Shown here piece after piece: positions 38,855-47,715 of a DNA stretch of 64,000 bases. The translations under genes and the position numbers were made by a program. Source of the stretch: Achromobacter insolitus. Lineage in GTDB: Bacteria > Pseudomonadota > Gammaproteobacteria > Burkholderiales > Burkholderiaceae_B. Location of the stretch: assembly GCF_002209555.1 (NCBI RefSeq), contig NZ_NJIF01000002.1, forward strand, positions 930,001 to 994,000, written 5' to 3'. A model generated the notes under the pieces. The model saw nothing but the letters and a program-made list of their open reading frames with translations. It made no database searches and was not told where the DNA came from. How positions within the stretch are numbered: position 1 is the stretch's first letter; each line of letters starts with the position of its first letter.

Positions 38855-39706
38855 TCAGTCCGCTTTTCCGGGCGCCGGGCGCAGGTAGTCGATATCCCAT
38901 TCGCTTTCGCCGGTCTGGACGAATCCGTGACGGCGATAGAAGCGGTTCGAATCGCTGTCGCGCAGCGCGCTCAGGCTTACCGGCAGCCCTCGGCTGTCGG
39001 CCTCCTGCAGGATGCGCCCCAAGACCTGCCCGCCCAGTCCGAGGCCTTGCGCGGCAGGGCGGATGTACAGGTGGTCCAGGCGTAAACCGTCGCCATCCGG
39101 ACGCAGGGCGTAGAAGCCTATCCGTTGGTCATCCCGCTCGATGGACCAGGTATGTTCCGGCCGGAATGTGCTGCGCAGGCGCGAGCGCGCGCGTTGCGGA
39201 TCGAAGCGTCCCAGGCGTTCCAGGCTCTCGCGCATGGCTTCGATGCGCAGCGCCAGCAGATCCTCGAAGTCGGCCTCCGAGACGGGCGAGTACCGCAGTT
39301 GCGGCGTTGCCACCTCGTCGTAGCCCCGGCCCAGGAACTGCAGGATGCAGATGCCGTGTCCGTAGGGGTCGCTCAGATGCGCGATGCGGCCCCAGGCGTG
39401 CGAGACGGCGGGATCCTCCAGGCGCGCGCCGGCAGCCACGGCCTGTTGCACTGCGCGGTCCGCGTCCTCCACCACCACGTCCAGGTGCACCGGCGTCCAG
39501 TGGCGCGCGTAGTCGCGAGGTTGGCGTGTCGCGCCGGCGGCTGGCGTGCCCGCCGCTTTTTCCAGTAGGTAGATGGGCGCCTCGGCGCCCAGCATTTCGG
39601 CCGCCTTCGGTCCCAGCCTGCGTCGCAGCGTCAGGCCGAAAGCGCGGTGGTAGAAGTCGATGGCGTGTTCCAGATCGGGAACGTCGATGTTGACCAGGAT
39701 GCGCAT
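38855..39706 (-). CDS. Fusion of VOC (glyoxalase-like) and GNAT acetyltransferase domains
   Basis: The 283-residue protein joins two folds. Residues 1 to about 130 form a VOC module (RILVNIDVPDLEHAIDFYHR, VHLDVVVEDADRAVQQAV, DPYGHGICILQF). Residues about 137-283 form a GNAT module with the acetyl-CoA loop RPAAQGLGLGGQVLGRIL and NRFYRRHGFVQTGE. VOC proteins bind metal and small molecules, and GNATs acetylate amines, so a detoxification enzyme acting on one ligand is plausible, but no substrate is known. It ends 4 bp after the convergent dcd stop. Confidence 0.85.
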   Translation of the reverse strand: MRILVNIDVPDLEHAIDFYHRAFGLTLRRRLGPKAAEMLGAEAPIYLLEKAAGTPAAGATRQPRDYARHWTPVHLDVVVEDADRAVQQAVAAGARLEDPAVSHAWGRIAHLSDPYGHGICILQFLGRGYDEVATPQLRYSPVSEADFEDLLALRIEAMRESLERLGRFDPQRARSRLRSTFRPEHTWSIERDDQRIGFYALRPDGDGLRLDHLYIRPAAQGLGLGGQVLGRILQEADSRGLPVSLSALRDSDSNRFYRRHGFVQTGESEWDIDYLRPAPGKAD

Positions 39707-39806
39707 TCGGGGATCGTCCGCTGGGTGGAGGCGGAAAACATATCATGGCCGCCGCGTCCGGTGTTGCGTGTAAACGCGCTAAAGAACACCACCGCCGCGT
39801 CCGTAA

Positions 39807-41114
39807 ATGACAGTACATGTGTTTGCCGATTTGGCGACGTCATTTCCGCAAGCGTTAGAAAAGCCCCGATCCGTGCGTTACCCCCATATCCCCTGGCTGC
39901 CTCTGTTGTTCTACCCTGCGCTGCCCGTGGCCGCGGCGGTGGGGCTGCTGCTGTGGCGGGAATGGCCGCCAGCCCTGACGCAAATCGTGCCGTTCGTGCC
40001 CTGGGTGATGGCGCTGATCGGCGTCGCCGTGTGCCTGATGTACCAGCGCGCGCAGACCATGGTGCTGATGCTCAGCGTGCTGGCGGCCACCGCGGCCTGG
40101 CCGGCGCTGGCCCGGGATGCGCCCTGGGCCGTGGGGCCGGTGCTGGCCTGGTGGTCATTGGCCTACACCATCAACGCCCTGTGGTCCGAACGCTCCAGCA
40201 TGTTGCTGGACCTGGCCGCCCGCATCGGCCTCATCGCGGCCGGCGCGGCGGCCATCGCGCTCGCCGGCAAGGACGGCATGGCCGATCTGCTCGGCATGCT
40301 GTCCGTGCAGGGCAGGCTGGCGCACCTGAGCGTACCCATCGAAGGGCTGATCGCGCTGCTGGCCACGGGCCTGACGCTGACGCTGCTGCTTTTGCGCTAT
40401 GGGCGTCCGCAGCAGGCCGGGCAGTGGCTGGGCTTTGTCTGCATGGCGTGGGCCTTGCCGCGCGGGGCCGAGCATCCCGTCGAATTGGCGCTGATGTCCA
40501 CCGCGGCCTTGACGGCGCTGTGCGTCTCGCTGGCGCACGAAGGCTTCCACATGGCGTTTCGCGACGAGCTCACGGGCCTGCCCGGCCGGCGCGCGCTGAA
40601 CGAAAGGCTGCAGCGCATGGGCCGCGTCTATACCCTGGCGATGGCCGACGTCGACAACTTCAAGGCGTTCAACGACACCCATGGGCACGATGTGGGCGAC
40701 CAAGTATTGCGCATGGTGGCTGCCCAGCTGCGGCGCGTGCCTGGCGGCGGCCGGGCCTATCGCTATGGCGGCGAGGAATTCACACTGGTGTTTCCGGGCA
40801 AGACGGCGGCGGAAAGCATGCCGCACCTTGAAAGCGTCCGGCGCGCCATCGAGGCCTACCAGATGCGGCTGCGCGACAAGCCGGCGCGTCCCAAGGCGGA
40901 CCAGATCGGCCTGCGCCGCCGCGGCGGACGCGATGCCCGCAATGCGCGCCCGCTGCGGGTGACGGTCAGCATCGGCGTGGCCGAGCGCAGCGAAGCCCTG
41001 CGCGCGCCGGAGTCGGTGATCAAGGCGGCCGACCAGGCGCTCTACCAGGCCAAGGGCGGCGGCCGGAATCAGGTGCGGGCCTACAGCACGCGGCGGCGGC
41101 CGAGCGCGGCGTGA
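39807..41114 (+). CDS. Membrane diguanylate cyclase (GGDEF)
   Basis: The 435-residue protein has about seven or eight hydrophobic helices (about residues 30-245) and a GGDEF domain from about 250. The active site is GGEEF (in YRYGGEEFTLVF), preceded by the conserved ADVDNFKAFNDTHGHDVGDQ. The RxxD inhibitory site is not present at its usual spacing before GGEEF. It should make c-di-GMP, opposing the EAL protein elsewhere in the window. The membrane part does not match a named sensor domain that I recognise. The domain carries an arginine-rich insert (about 375-390). Confidence 0.88.
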   Translation: MTVHVFADLATSFPQALEKPRSVRYPHIPWLPLLFYPALPVAAAVGLLLWREWPPALTQIVPFVPWVMALIGVAVCLMYQRAQTMVLMLSVLAATAAWPALARDAPWAVGPVLAWWSLAYTINALWSERSSMLLDLAARIGLIAAGAAAIALAGKDGMADLLGMLSVQGRLAHLSVPIEGLIALLATGLTLTLLLLRYGRPQQAGQWLGFVCMAWALPRGAEHPVELALMSTAALTALCVSLAHEGFHMAFRDELTGLPGRRALNERLQRMGRVYTLAMADVDNFKAFNDTHGHDVGDQVLRMVAAQLRRVPGGGRAYRYGGEEFTLVFPGKTAAESMPHLESVRRAIEAYQMRLRDKPARPKADQIGLRRRGGRDARNARPLRVTVSIGVAERSEALRAPESVIKAADQALYQAKGGGRNQVRAYSTRRRPSAA

Positions 41115-41124
41115 ATCCGCCGGG

Positions 41125-41643
41125 CTATTTGCCGTCCAGCGGCAGCGCCATCAACGCTTCATCGTAGAGGTCGCCGTTCACGCACAGCGCTTCGCGCTCG
41201 CGTCCATACTCCGTGAATCCCAGGCTGAGATACAGCGCGGTGGCGGCCAGGTTGTTGGCAGTCACGCTCAACTGCACCTGGCGGATGCCGCGCATGCCCG
41301 CTGCGTGGGTGATCGCCGCCTGCATCAACTGCCGGGCCAGGCCTTGGCCGCGATGCGACGGCGCCACGTACATGCTCCAGATATGCGCCTTGTGGCGCAT
41401 CTTCAGTTTGCGCTGCCGGCCCACGCCGACCATGCCGGCCAGGACCTCGCCGTGAAATACGCCGAACATCGCGCTGTCGTCCGAGGGCTGGATCCAGGTG
41501 CGGATGTCCTCCAATGTCAGCGTGTGTTCCTCTTCGTAACTCGATCCGAAGGATTCAGGGGTTTCCACCAGGGCGTCCAGGCGTAATTGGCGCAGCGCCG
41601 CGGCATCGGCGGGAATCAGGCGTCGGACCAGGGGAGGGAGCAT
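41125..41643 (-). CDS. GNAT-family N-acetyltransferase
   Basis: The 172-residue protein has the GNAT acetyl-CoA loop in MYVAPSHRGQGLARQLMQAA (about residues 90-110) and the late LYLSLGFTEYGRE motif. It is most like ribosomal-protein or small-amine acetyltransferases of the RimI/YhhY type, but no substrate can be assigned. An upstream TTG at 41652 would extend the frame by three residues; ATG at 41643 is preferred. It lies convergent to the diguanylate cyclase, 10 bp apart. Confidence 0.85.
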   Translation of the reverse strand: MLPPLVRRLIPADAAALRQLRLDALVETPESFGSSYEEEHTLTLEDIRTWIQPSDDSAMFGVFHGEVLAGMVGVGRQRKLKMRHKAHIWSMYVAPSHRGQGLARQLMQAAITHAAGMRGIRQVQLSVTANNLAATALYLSLGFTEYGREREALCVNGDLYDEALMALPLDGK

Positions 41644-41710
41644 CGGCGGCAAGTGTTGGGAATTGGGAACGTTCGGTTGCGGTTTGGGCAGTATAGAGGG
41701 ACCCGCTGCC

Positions 41711-41716
41711 TATAAT
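41711..41716 (+). promoter_or_regulatory. Consensus -10 element of the downstream unknown gene
   Basis: TATAAT is a perfect sigma-70 -10 hexamer 40 bp upstream of the ATG at 41757. No good -35 hexamer lies at 16-18 bp spacing, so this is a partial promoter assignment. Confidence 0.5.
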
Positions 41717-41756
41717 GGTCTTAACGCCGCTTGCGGTTTTCACAAAGGAGCCAATG

Positions 41757-42209
41757 ATGTTCGGTTTCCTCAAGACAAACCAGGACGCCAAGCGCGACGA
41801 AGTCCAGGAAGAGTTCGTGGCGCGCGTGGCGGGTGCCGCGCAGGACTTCGTCCAGGCAGCCGGTCCAACCGGCGCCGTGCTGGACTACACACCGTCCAGC
41901 GTCCATGCGCTGGACGAAGCGCTCGAGGCCGCCCACGTCGGCACCTTGCCTCTCACCCCCATGCAAACTGTCGGTGCAGCCGCCTATCTCTACGAGGTGG
42001 GGCGTCGCGCGCACGGCGGCCTGTACGAAGTCTGTGACGACGAGGACCCCGTGGTGCTGGTCTGCGGCGATCCCGGCACCGAAGTCTGCTTCGGCGCCAT
42101 CGCCAAGGTCGAACGGCGCATCCGCTACGGGTCAGCCGAGGCCATCCCGCCTTATTTCGAGCAGTTCCTGACCGCGTTGCAGGCGGGCGAGGCTCGCACC
42201 ATCCGCTAG
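41757..42209 (+). CDS. Conserved-looking hypothetical protein
   Basis: The 150-residue protein has no signal peptide or membrane segment. It is acidic, with an N-terminal helical region (residues 1-35), a short Ala-rich helical core with LPLTPMQTVGAAAYLYEVGR and a beta-rich C-terminal half (EDPVVLVCGDPGTEVCFGAI). I do not recognise the family. AAGGAG precedes the second of two adjacent ATG codons by 6 bases, and a perfect TATAAT lies upstream, so it is expressed. It is in the region between c-di-GMP and decarboxylase genes, but its role is unknown. Confidence 0.7.
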   Translation: MFGFLKTNQDAKRDEVQEEFVARVAGAAQDFVQAAGPTGAVLDYTPSSVHALDEALEAAHVGTLPLTPMQTVGAAAYLYEVGRRAHGGLYEVCDDEDPVVLVCGDPGTEVCFGAIAKVERRIRYGSAEAIPPYFEQFLTALQAGEARTIR

Positions 42210-42335
42210 CATCCCGGCTCTTCCCGCGCCGGGTTTGCTCCCCCGCGCGGCCGGCGCCTCTGTGCTGAAAGCGGCCGCTTTTGGCGCGATGACAACGGCC
42301 GTCCGGGGCTTTCGGGGCCTTTCCGGGATTTCCCT

Positions 42336-42360
42336 TAGGACTGTAAGAAAAACAGTCCTA
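42336..42360. promoter_or_regulatory. Perfect 9-bp inverted repeat upstream of the decarboxylase
   Basis: TAGGACTGT and ACAGTCCTA flank a 7-base AT-rich centre (aagaaaa). No T-run follows on the plus strand, so it is not a standard terminator; an operator or mRNA leader hairpin is likelier. It lies about 125 bp upstream of the decarboxylase start. The rest of the 42210-42484 gap has no other clear feature. Confidence 0.5.
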
Positions 42361-42484
42361 CAATTCGGCCATTCCCGCCGCCCTGGCGGGTGCTCGCGCC
42401 GTCTGTCATCAGGCGGATTTTTACTAGAAGTACACTCGCGCCGCGATTCGCGTCCGAACCCGCCTTGCCCCCAGGAGCGCCTGC

Positions 42485-44746
42485 ATGAAATTCCGCTTCC
42501 CCATTTTCATCATCGACGAAGACTACCGTTCCGAGAACGCGTCCGGTCTGGGTATCCGCGCCCTGTCCGCGGCGATCGAGGCCGAGGGCGTCGAGGTGAT
42601 CGGGGTGACCAGTTATGGCGACCTGAGCTCGTTCGCCCAGCAGCAGAGCCGGGCCAGCGCCTTTATCCTGTCGATCGACGACGAAGAGTTCGACGTGGAT
42701 TCGCCCGAGGACGTGGCCAGCGCCATCAAGAACCTGCGCGCCTTCATCGGCGAGCTGCGCTTCCGCAACGCCGACATCCCCATCTACCTGTATGGCGAGA
42801 CGCGTACCTCCGAGCACATCCCGAACGACATCCTGCGCGAACTGCACGGCTTCATCCACATGTTCGAGGACACGCCCGAATTCGTGGCGCGCCACATCAT
42901 CCGCGAAGCCCGCAGCTACGTCGACAGCCTGCCGCCGCCGTTCTTCCGCGAGCTGGTCAAGTACGCGCAGGACGGCTCGTATTCCTGGCACTGCCCCGGC
43001 CACTCCGGCGGCGTGGCGTTCCTGAAGAGCCCCGTGGGCCAGATGTTCCACCAGTTCTTCGGCGAGAACATGCTGCGCGCGGACGTCTGCAACGCCGTGG
43101 ACGAACTGGGCCAACTGCTGGATCACACCGGTCCCGTGGCCGAATCCGAACTGAATGCGGCGCGTATTTTCCATGCCGACCACTGCTTCTTCGTCACCAA
43201 CGGCACCTCCACCTCCAACAAGGTGGTGTGGCATGCCAACGTGGCGGCCGGCGACGTGGTGGTGGTGGACCGGAACTGCCACAAGTCGATCCTGCACGCC
43301 ATCACGATGACGGGCGCGATCCCGGTGTTCCTGCGCCCCACGCGCAACCACCTGGGCATCATCGGCCCGATTCCGCTGGAAGAGTTCAGCCCTGAGAGCA
43401 TCCGCAAGAAGATTGAAGCCAATCCCTTCGCGCGCGAAGCGGTCAACAAGAATCCGCGCATCCTGACGCTGACGCAGAGCACGTACGACGGCGTCATCTA
43501 CAACGTGGAAATGATCAAGAAAGAACTGGGCAGTTATGTCGATACGCTGCACTTCGACGAAGCGTGGCTGCCGCACGCCTCGTTCCACGAGTTCTACCAG
43601 GACATGCACGCCATCGGCCAGGACCGCCCGCGCAGCCAGGATGCCATGGTGTTCGCCACGCACTCCACGCACAAGCTGCTGGCCGGCATTTCGCAGGCCT
43701 CGCAGATCATCGTGCAGGAGTCCGAGACCCGCAAGCTCGACCGCAACGTCTTCAACGAAGCCTATCTCATGCACACGTCCACCTCGCCCCAGTACGCGAT
43801 CATCGCGTCCTGCGACGTGGCCGCCGCCATGATGGAGCCGCCGGGGGGCACTGCGCTGGTCGAGGAAAGCATCCGCGAAGCCCTGGACTTCCGCCGCGCC
43901 ATGCGCAAGGTGGAATCCGAGTTCGGCAAGAACGACTGGTGGTTCAAGGTCTGGGGCCCGAACCGCCTGGTCGCCGAAGGCATCGGCAATCGCGATGAAT
44001 GGATACTTGAATCCAACGACCACTGGCATGGCTTCGGCGAAATGGCCGAAGGCTTCAACATGCTGGACCCGATCAAGGCCACCATCATCACTCCGGGGCT
44101 GGACATGTCGGGCAGCTTCGGTGAAACCGGCATCCCGGCCGCGCTGGTCTCCAAGTACCTGACCGAGCACGGCGTGGTGGTCGAGAAGACCGGCCTGTAT
44201 TCGTTCTTCATCCTGTTCACCATCGGCATCACCAAGGGCCGCTGGAACACGCTGCTGACCGCCCTGCAGCAGTTCAAGGACGATTACGACCGCAATCAGC
44301 CGCTGTGGCGCATCCTGCCTGAATTCTGCCGCGACCATCGCCGCTATGAGCGCATGGGCCTGCGCGACCTGTGCCAGCAGATCCACGAAGCCTACCGCGA
44401 GCGCGACGTGGCCCGCCTGACCACGGAGATGTACCTGAGCGACATGGTGCCGGCGCTGAAGCCGTCCGACGCGTTTGCGCGCATGGCGCATCGCGAAGTC
44501 GAGCGCGTCGACATCGACAAGCTGGAAGGCCGCGTTACCGGCGTGCTGCTGACTCCGTATCCTCCAGGCATCCCGCTGCTGATTCCGGGCGAACGCTTCA
44601 ACCGCACCATCGTCCAGTACCTGCAGTTCGCGCGCGAGTTCAACCAGCGCTTCCCGGGCTTTGAAACCTACATCCACGGCCTTGCCGATGAAGTGGGGCC
44701 GGATGGCGAAAAGCGTTACTACGTCGACTGCCTGATCGAAGACTGA
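42485..44746 (+). CDS. Fold-type I PLP-dependent Arg/Lys/Orn decarboxylase (large, inducible type)
   Basis: The 753-residue enzyme has an N-terminal response-regulator-like wing domain (1-130), a PLP-dependent core with the Schiff-base lysine in FATHSTHKLLAGISQAS, and a C-terminal domain. It matches the AdiA/CadA/SpeC family that decarboxylates arginine, lysine or ornithine, giving agmatine, cadaverine or putrescine, for acid resistance or polyamine supply. The exact substrate is not decided by these motifs; the order near apbC-dcd is conserved in Burkholderiales, where this gene is usually annotated arginine/lysine/ornithine decarboxylase. A start codon shared with the next stop suggests coupling downstream. 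Confidence 0.88.
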   Translation: MKFRFPIFIIDEDYRSENASGLGIRALSAAIEAEGVEVIGVTSYGDLSSFAQQQSRASAFILSIDDEEFDVDSPEDVASAIKNLRAFIGELRFRNADIPIYLYGETRTSEHIPNDILRELHGFIHMFEDTPEFVARHIIREARSYVDSLPPPFFRELVKYAQDGSYSWHCPGHSGGVAFLKSPVGQMFHQFFGENMLRADVCNAVDELGQLLDHTGPVAESELNAARIFHADHCFFVTNGTSTSNKVVWHANVAAGDVVVVDRNCHKSILHAITMTGAIPVFLRPTRNHLGIIGPIPLEEFSPESIRKKIEANPFAREAVNKNPRILTLTQSTYDGVIYNVEMIKKELGSYVDTLHFDEAWLPHASFHEFYQDMHAIGQDRPRSQDAMVFATHSTHKLLAGISQASQIIVQESETRKLDRNVFNEAYLMHTSTSPQYAIIASCDVAAAMMEPPGGTALVEESIREALDFRRAMRKVESEFGKNDWWFKVWGPNRLVAEGIGNRDEWILESNDHWHGFGEMAEGFNMLDPIKATIITPGLDMSGSFGETGIPAALVSKYLTEHGVVVEKTGLYSFFILFTIGITKGRWNTLLTALQQFKDDYDRNQPLWRILPEFCRDHRRYERMGLRDLCQQIHEAYRERDVARLTTEMYLSDMVPALKPSDAFARMAHREVERVDIDKLEGRVTGVLLTPYPPGIPLLIPGERFNRTIVQYLQFAREFNQRFPGFETYIHGLADEVGPDGEKRYYVDCLIED

Positions 44747-45948
44747 TGTTCGATGTAGCAGTGCTCGGCGCCGGCGCCGCTGGCATGATGTGTGCCGCGG
44801 TCGCTGGCCAGCGCGGTTTGCGCGTGGTGCTGGTCGACCATGCCGAGCGCCTGGCGGAGAAAATCCGCATTTCTGGCGGGGGCCGCTGCAATTTCACCAA
44901 TATCGGCGCCGGCCCCGCCAATTTCCTCTCCGAGAACCCGCATTTCTGCCGATCGGCACTGGCGGGCTATACGCCGCAGGATTTCCTGGCGCTGATGAAG
45001 CGCCACCATATCCCCTGGCACGAGAAGCATCGTGGTCAGCTGTTCTGCAATGACTCCAGCGAATCCATTATCGAGATGCTGCGCGCGGAATGCGACGCGG
45101 GCGGAGTGCAATGGCGGATGGGGTGTTCGGTGGCCGAGATCGGTCATGGCGAACAAGGTTTCGAACTACGCACCAGCCAGGGGCCGATCCGCGCCGCCAA
45201 GCTGGTGGTGGCCACCGGCGGCATGGCGATTCCCCAGCTCGGCGCCACGGATTTCGGCCTGAAGATCGCGCGGCAGTTTGGCCTGAAGGTGGTGGAGCCG
45301 CGGCCCGCGCTGGTGCCGCTGACCTTCGATGCCGCGCAATGGCAGCCCCTGGCGGAATTGTCCGGCGTAGCCCTGGAAGTCAATTTGCACACCGGGCAAG
45401 GCAAGACCCGCGGCGAATTCCTCGAAGACCTGCTTTTTACGCACCGTGGGCTGTCCGGCCCGGCCATTCTGCAGATATCCAGTTACTGGAAACCCGGCGA
45501 ACCGATCGTGGTCGATCTGGCGCCAGGCCGCGATCTGGCCGAAGAACTGCTGGCGTCCAAGTCCGGCAACCGGCAACAGCTGCATACCGTGCTGGCCGGC
45601 CTCTGGCCCAAGCGTCTGGCCGACCGTTGGCTGCACCTGGCCGAGCAGGGCGGCAAACCGGGACTGGCATCGCTGCGGCTGGCGGACGCACCGGACAAGA
45701 CCTTGCGCGCGCTGGCGCAGGATATCCATCAATGGACTCTGGTGCCCAGCGGCACCGCTGGCTACAAAAAGGCCGAAGTGATGCGCGGCGGGGTGGATAC
45801 GCGCGGACTGGACCAGAAGTCCATGCAGGCCAAGACCACCGCCGGGCTGTATTTCATCGGCGAAGCCGTGGACGTCACGGGCTGGCTGGGCGGCTACAAC
45901 TTCCAGTGGGCGTGGGCCTCCGGGGTCGCTTGCGGCAAGGCGCTGTAA
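44746..45948 (+). CDS. HI0933/YhiN-family FAD-dependent oxidoreductase
   Basis: The 400-residue protein has an N-terminal FAD motif (MFDVAVLGAGAAGMMCAAVA) and the characteristic ISGGGRCNFTNIGAGP region. Family-typical WTLVPSGTAGYKKAEVMRGG and GEAVDVTGWLGGYNFQWAWA lie near the C-terminus. The family is widespread in bacteria but its substrate is poorly known. Its ATG lies inside the decarboxylase stop (TGATG), so the two genes are translationally coupled. The context offers no sure partner reaction. Confidence 0.9.
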   Translation: MFDVAVLGAGAAGMMCAAVAGQRGLRVVLVDHAERLAEKIRISGGGRCNFTNIGAGPANFLSENPHFCRSALAGYTPQDFLALMKRHHIPWHEKHRGQLFCNDSSESIIEMLRAECDAGGVQWRMGCSVAEIGHGEQGFELRTSQGPIRAAKLVVATGGMAIPQLGATDFGLKIARQFGLKVVEPRPALVPLTFDAAQWQPLAELSGVALEVNLHTGQGKTRGEFLEDLLFTHRGLSGPAILQISSYWKPGEPIVVDLAPGRDLAEELLASKSGNRQQLHTVLAGLWPKRLADRWLHLAEQGGKPGLASLRLADAPDKTLRALAQDIHQWTLVPSGTAGYKKAEVMRGGVDTRGLDQKSMQAKTTAGLYFIGEAVDVTGWLGGYNFQWAWASGVACGKAL

Positions 45949-46015
45949 CGACAAGGCCAGGGCGCCGATAGGTCGGCGCTATGGCAGGCATTGGCAGCTT
46001 GCCGTTGTGATATCA

Positions 46016-46034
46016 AATAAAAATACTTATCATT
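46016..46034. promoter_or_regulatory. Candidate Fur box upstream of sodA
   Basis: This AT-rich 19-mer (centre near AATACTTAT) matches the classic 19-bp Fur consensus at about 12 of 19 positions. It lies in a strongly AT-rich stretch 57 bp before the sodA ATG. It overlaps a possible AATACT -10 (46022-46027) preceded at 17 bp by TTGCCG. MnSOD genes are Fur-repressed in Bordetella and E. coli, which supports it. Confidence 0.5.
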
Positions 46035-46090
46035 TATGTTTTCGATATTGATCTGGTCTCTGAGAGAGGGCGGATCCCACGGAGACATTC

Positions 46091-46705
46091 ATGGCCTACA
46101 CCCTTCCGCCCCTGCCATACGCCTACGACGCCCTGGAGCCTCATATCGATGCGATGACGATGGAGATCCACCACAGCAAGCACCATCAGACCTACGTCAA
46201 CAGCCTGAACGCCGCGCTGGAAGGCGCGGGTATTGCGACCGATGAACCGGTCGAATCCTTGGTGGCGCGGCTGGAACAGCTGCCCGAAGCCGTCCGCGGC
46301 GCCGTGCGCAACCATGGCGGCGGCCATGCGAACCACAGCCTGTTCTGGTCCGTCATGTCACCCGAAGGCGGCGGCGAGCCGGACGGCGAGTTGGCTGGGG
46401 CTATCGAAGCGGACCTGGGCGGGCTGGCGGCCTTCCGCGACGCCTTTACCAAGGCCGCGCTCACGCGGTTCGGCAGCGGTTGGGCCTGGCTCTCCGTCAC
46501 GCCCGCGGGCAAGCTGACGGTCGAAAGCAGCGCCAACCAGGACAGTCCGCTGATGCAGGGCAACACGCCCATCCTGGGCCTGGACGTGTGGGAGCATGCC
46601 TATTACCTCAAGTATCAGAACCGCAGGCCGGAGTACATCGGCGCCTTCTACAATGTCGTGAACTGGCCTGAAGTGGCGCGCCGCTACGCGGCGGCTCGGC
46701 GCTGA
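46091..46705 (+). CDS. sodA: Superoxide dismutase, Mn-type
   Basis: The 204-residue enzyme converts superoxide to hydrogen peroxide and oxygen in the cytoplasm. Metal ligands are visible: His27 ([13 protein letters not shown]), the His of [11 protein letters not shown], and Asp and His of LDVWEHAYY. The [11 protein letters not shown] form is typical of the Mn enzymes. It starts 29 bp before the ZIP gene's upstream neighbour end, so sodA and the ZIP gene are probably one transcript. The Fur-like box upstream would link Mn enzyme use to iron shortage. Confidence 0.94.
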   Translation: MAYTLPPLPYAYDALEPHIDAMTMEIHHSKHHQTYVNSLNAALEGAGIATDEPVESLVARLEQLPEAVRGAVRNHGGGHANHSLFWSVMSPEGGGEPDGELAGAIEADLGGLAAFRDAFTKAALTRFGSGWAWLSVTPAGKLTVESSANQDSPLMQGNTPILGLDVWEHAYYLKYQNRRPEYIGAFYNVVNWPEVARRYAAARR

Positions 46706-46734
46706 GCGCATCTCTCGCAAGGAGGCAGCGGCAC

Positions 46735-47628
46735 ATGAACACCTTCAGCCGTCATCGCGTGCGGCCAGCGGCCACCAGCATTAGCGTGTGGACGTTGGCG
46801 GTATTGGTGGCCTGCCTGGGCCTGCACCAGCTGTGGGCCTATCTGGACGTGCGCGCGCCGCACGTGGCCGATGCCCTCCTGGGCGGGCTGGTGGCCGCCG
46901 CGGCCACGGCGCTGGGTACCGTGCCCATTCTGTTCGCCCGCAGCATTCCGCAGAAAATGCAGGACAGCATGTTCGGCTTCGGGGCCGGCGTCATGCTGGC
47001 GGCCAGCGCATTTTCGTTGGTGGCGCCAGGCATCGCCGCAGGCCGCGACCTGGGCTACGGTCCCTGGGGCGCCGGCTTGACCGTGGGCGCCGCCGTGCTG
47101 CTGGGGGCTGCCGTGCTGTTGCTTATGGACCGCACCCTGCCGCATGAGCACTTCATCAAGGGCAGGGAAGGCATCGAGGCCCACCGTCTGCGCCGCACCT
47201 GGCTGTTTGTCTTTGCCATCACTCTCCATAATCTGCCCGAGGGCCTGGCCATCGGCGTGGGTTACGCGGGCAACGACGCCATGCGCGGCACCGCGCTGGC
47301 CACCGGAATTGCGATCCAGGACATTCCCGAGGGGCTGGTGGTGGCGGTGGCGCTGCTGGCCGCGGGTTACCAGCGCGCGTTCGCGGTGGCGTTGGGCATG
47401 TTGTCGGGGTTGGTCGAACCCCTGGGCGCCGTGCTGGGCGCGGCCGTGGTCGGTTGGTCCGAACCGCTGCTGCCCTGGGGGCTGGGCTTTGCCGCCGGGG
47501 CCATGCTGTTCGTGATCAGCCACGAAATCATTCCGGAATCGCATCGCAAGGGGCATGAGGTTTACGCGACCTGCGGGCTGATGCTGGGATTCGTGTTGAT
47601 GATGCTGCTGGACACGGCGCTGGGCTAG
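46735..47628 (+). CDS. ZIP-family divalent metal transporter (ZupT/BbZIP-like)
   Basis: The 297-residue protein has eight hydrophobic helices. The binuclear metal site motifs are present: HNLPEGLAIG in one helix and IQDIPEGLVVAVAL in the next, plus a metal-rich loop (PHEHFIKGREG) earlier. The whole sequence resembles the structurally characterised Bordetella bronchiseptica ZIP but differs from what I recall of it in many positions. It could import zinc, iron or manganese. It starts 29 bp after sodA, so supply of Mn to SodA is an attractive role. Confidence 0.9.
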   Translation: MNTFSRHRVRPAATSISVWTLAVLVACLGLHQLWAYLDVRAPHVADALLGGLVAAAATALGTVPILFARSIPQKMQDSMFGFGAGVMLAASAFSLVAPGIAAGRDLGYGPWGAGLTVGAAVLLGAAVLLLMDRTLPHEHFIKGREGIEAHRLRRTWLFVFAITLHNLPEGLAIGVGYAGNDAMRGTALATGIAIQDIPEGLVVAVALLAAGYQRAFAVALGMLSGLVEPLGAVLGAAVVGWSEPLLPWGLGFAAGAMLFVISHEIIPESHRKGHEVYATCGLMLGFVLMMLLDTALG

Positions 47629-47715
47629 CACCGGGCCCGCAAAGACGCGGGCAGGCCGCAGGGCGGGGCATTCCCTGGCTGCGGCTTTCGTTGTATGCTT
47701 GCGCCGCTGTCACGC

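Noticed and set aside
34869..42334. Long antisense frames opposite tamB and neighbouring genes
   Set aside because: They show the low-complexity composition of shadow frames and overlap well supported genes.
42335..44677. A 780-codon open frame antisense to the decarboxylase
   Set aside because: The sense protein has the complete PLP decarboxylase layout, so this is a shadow.
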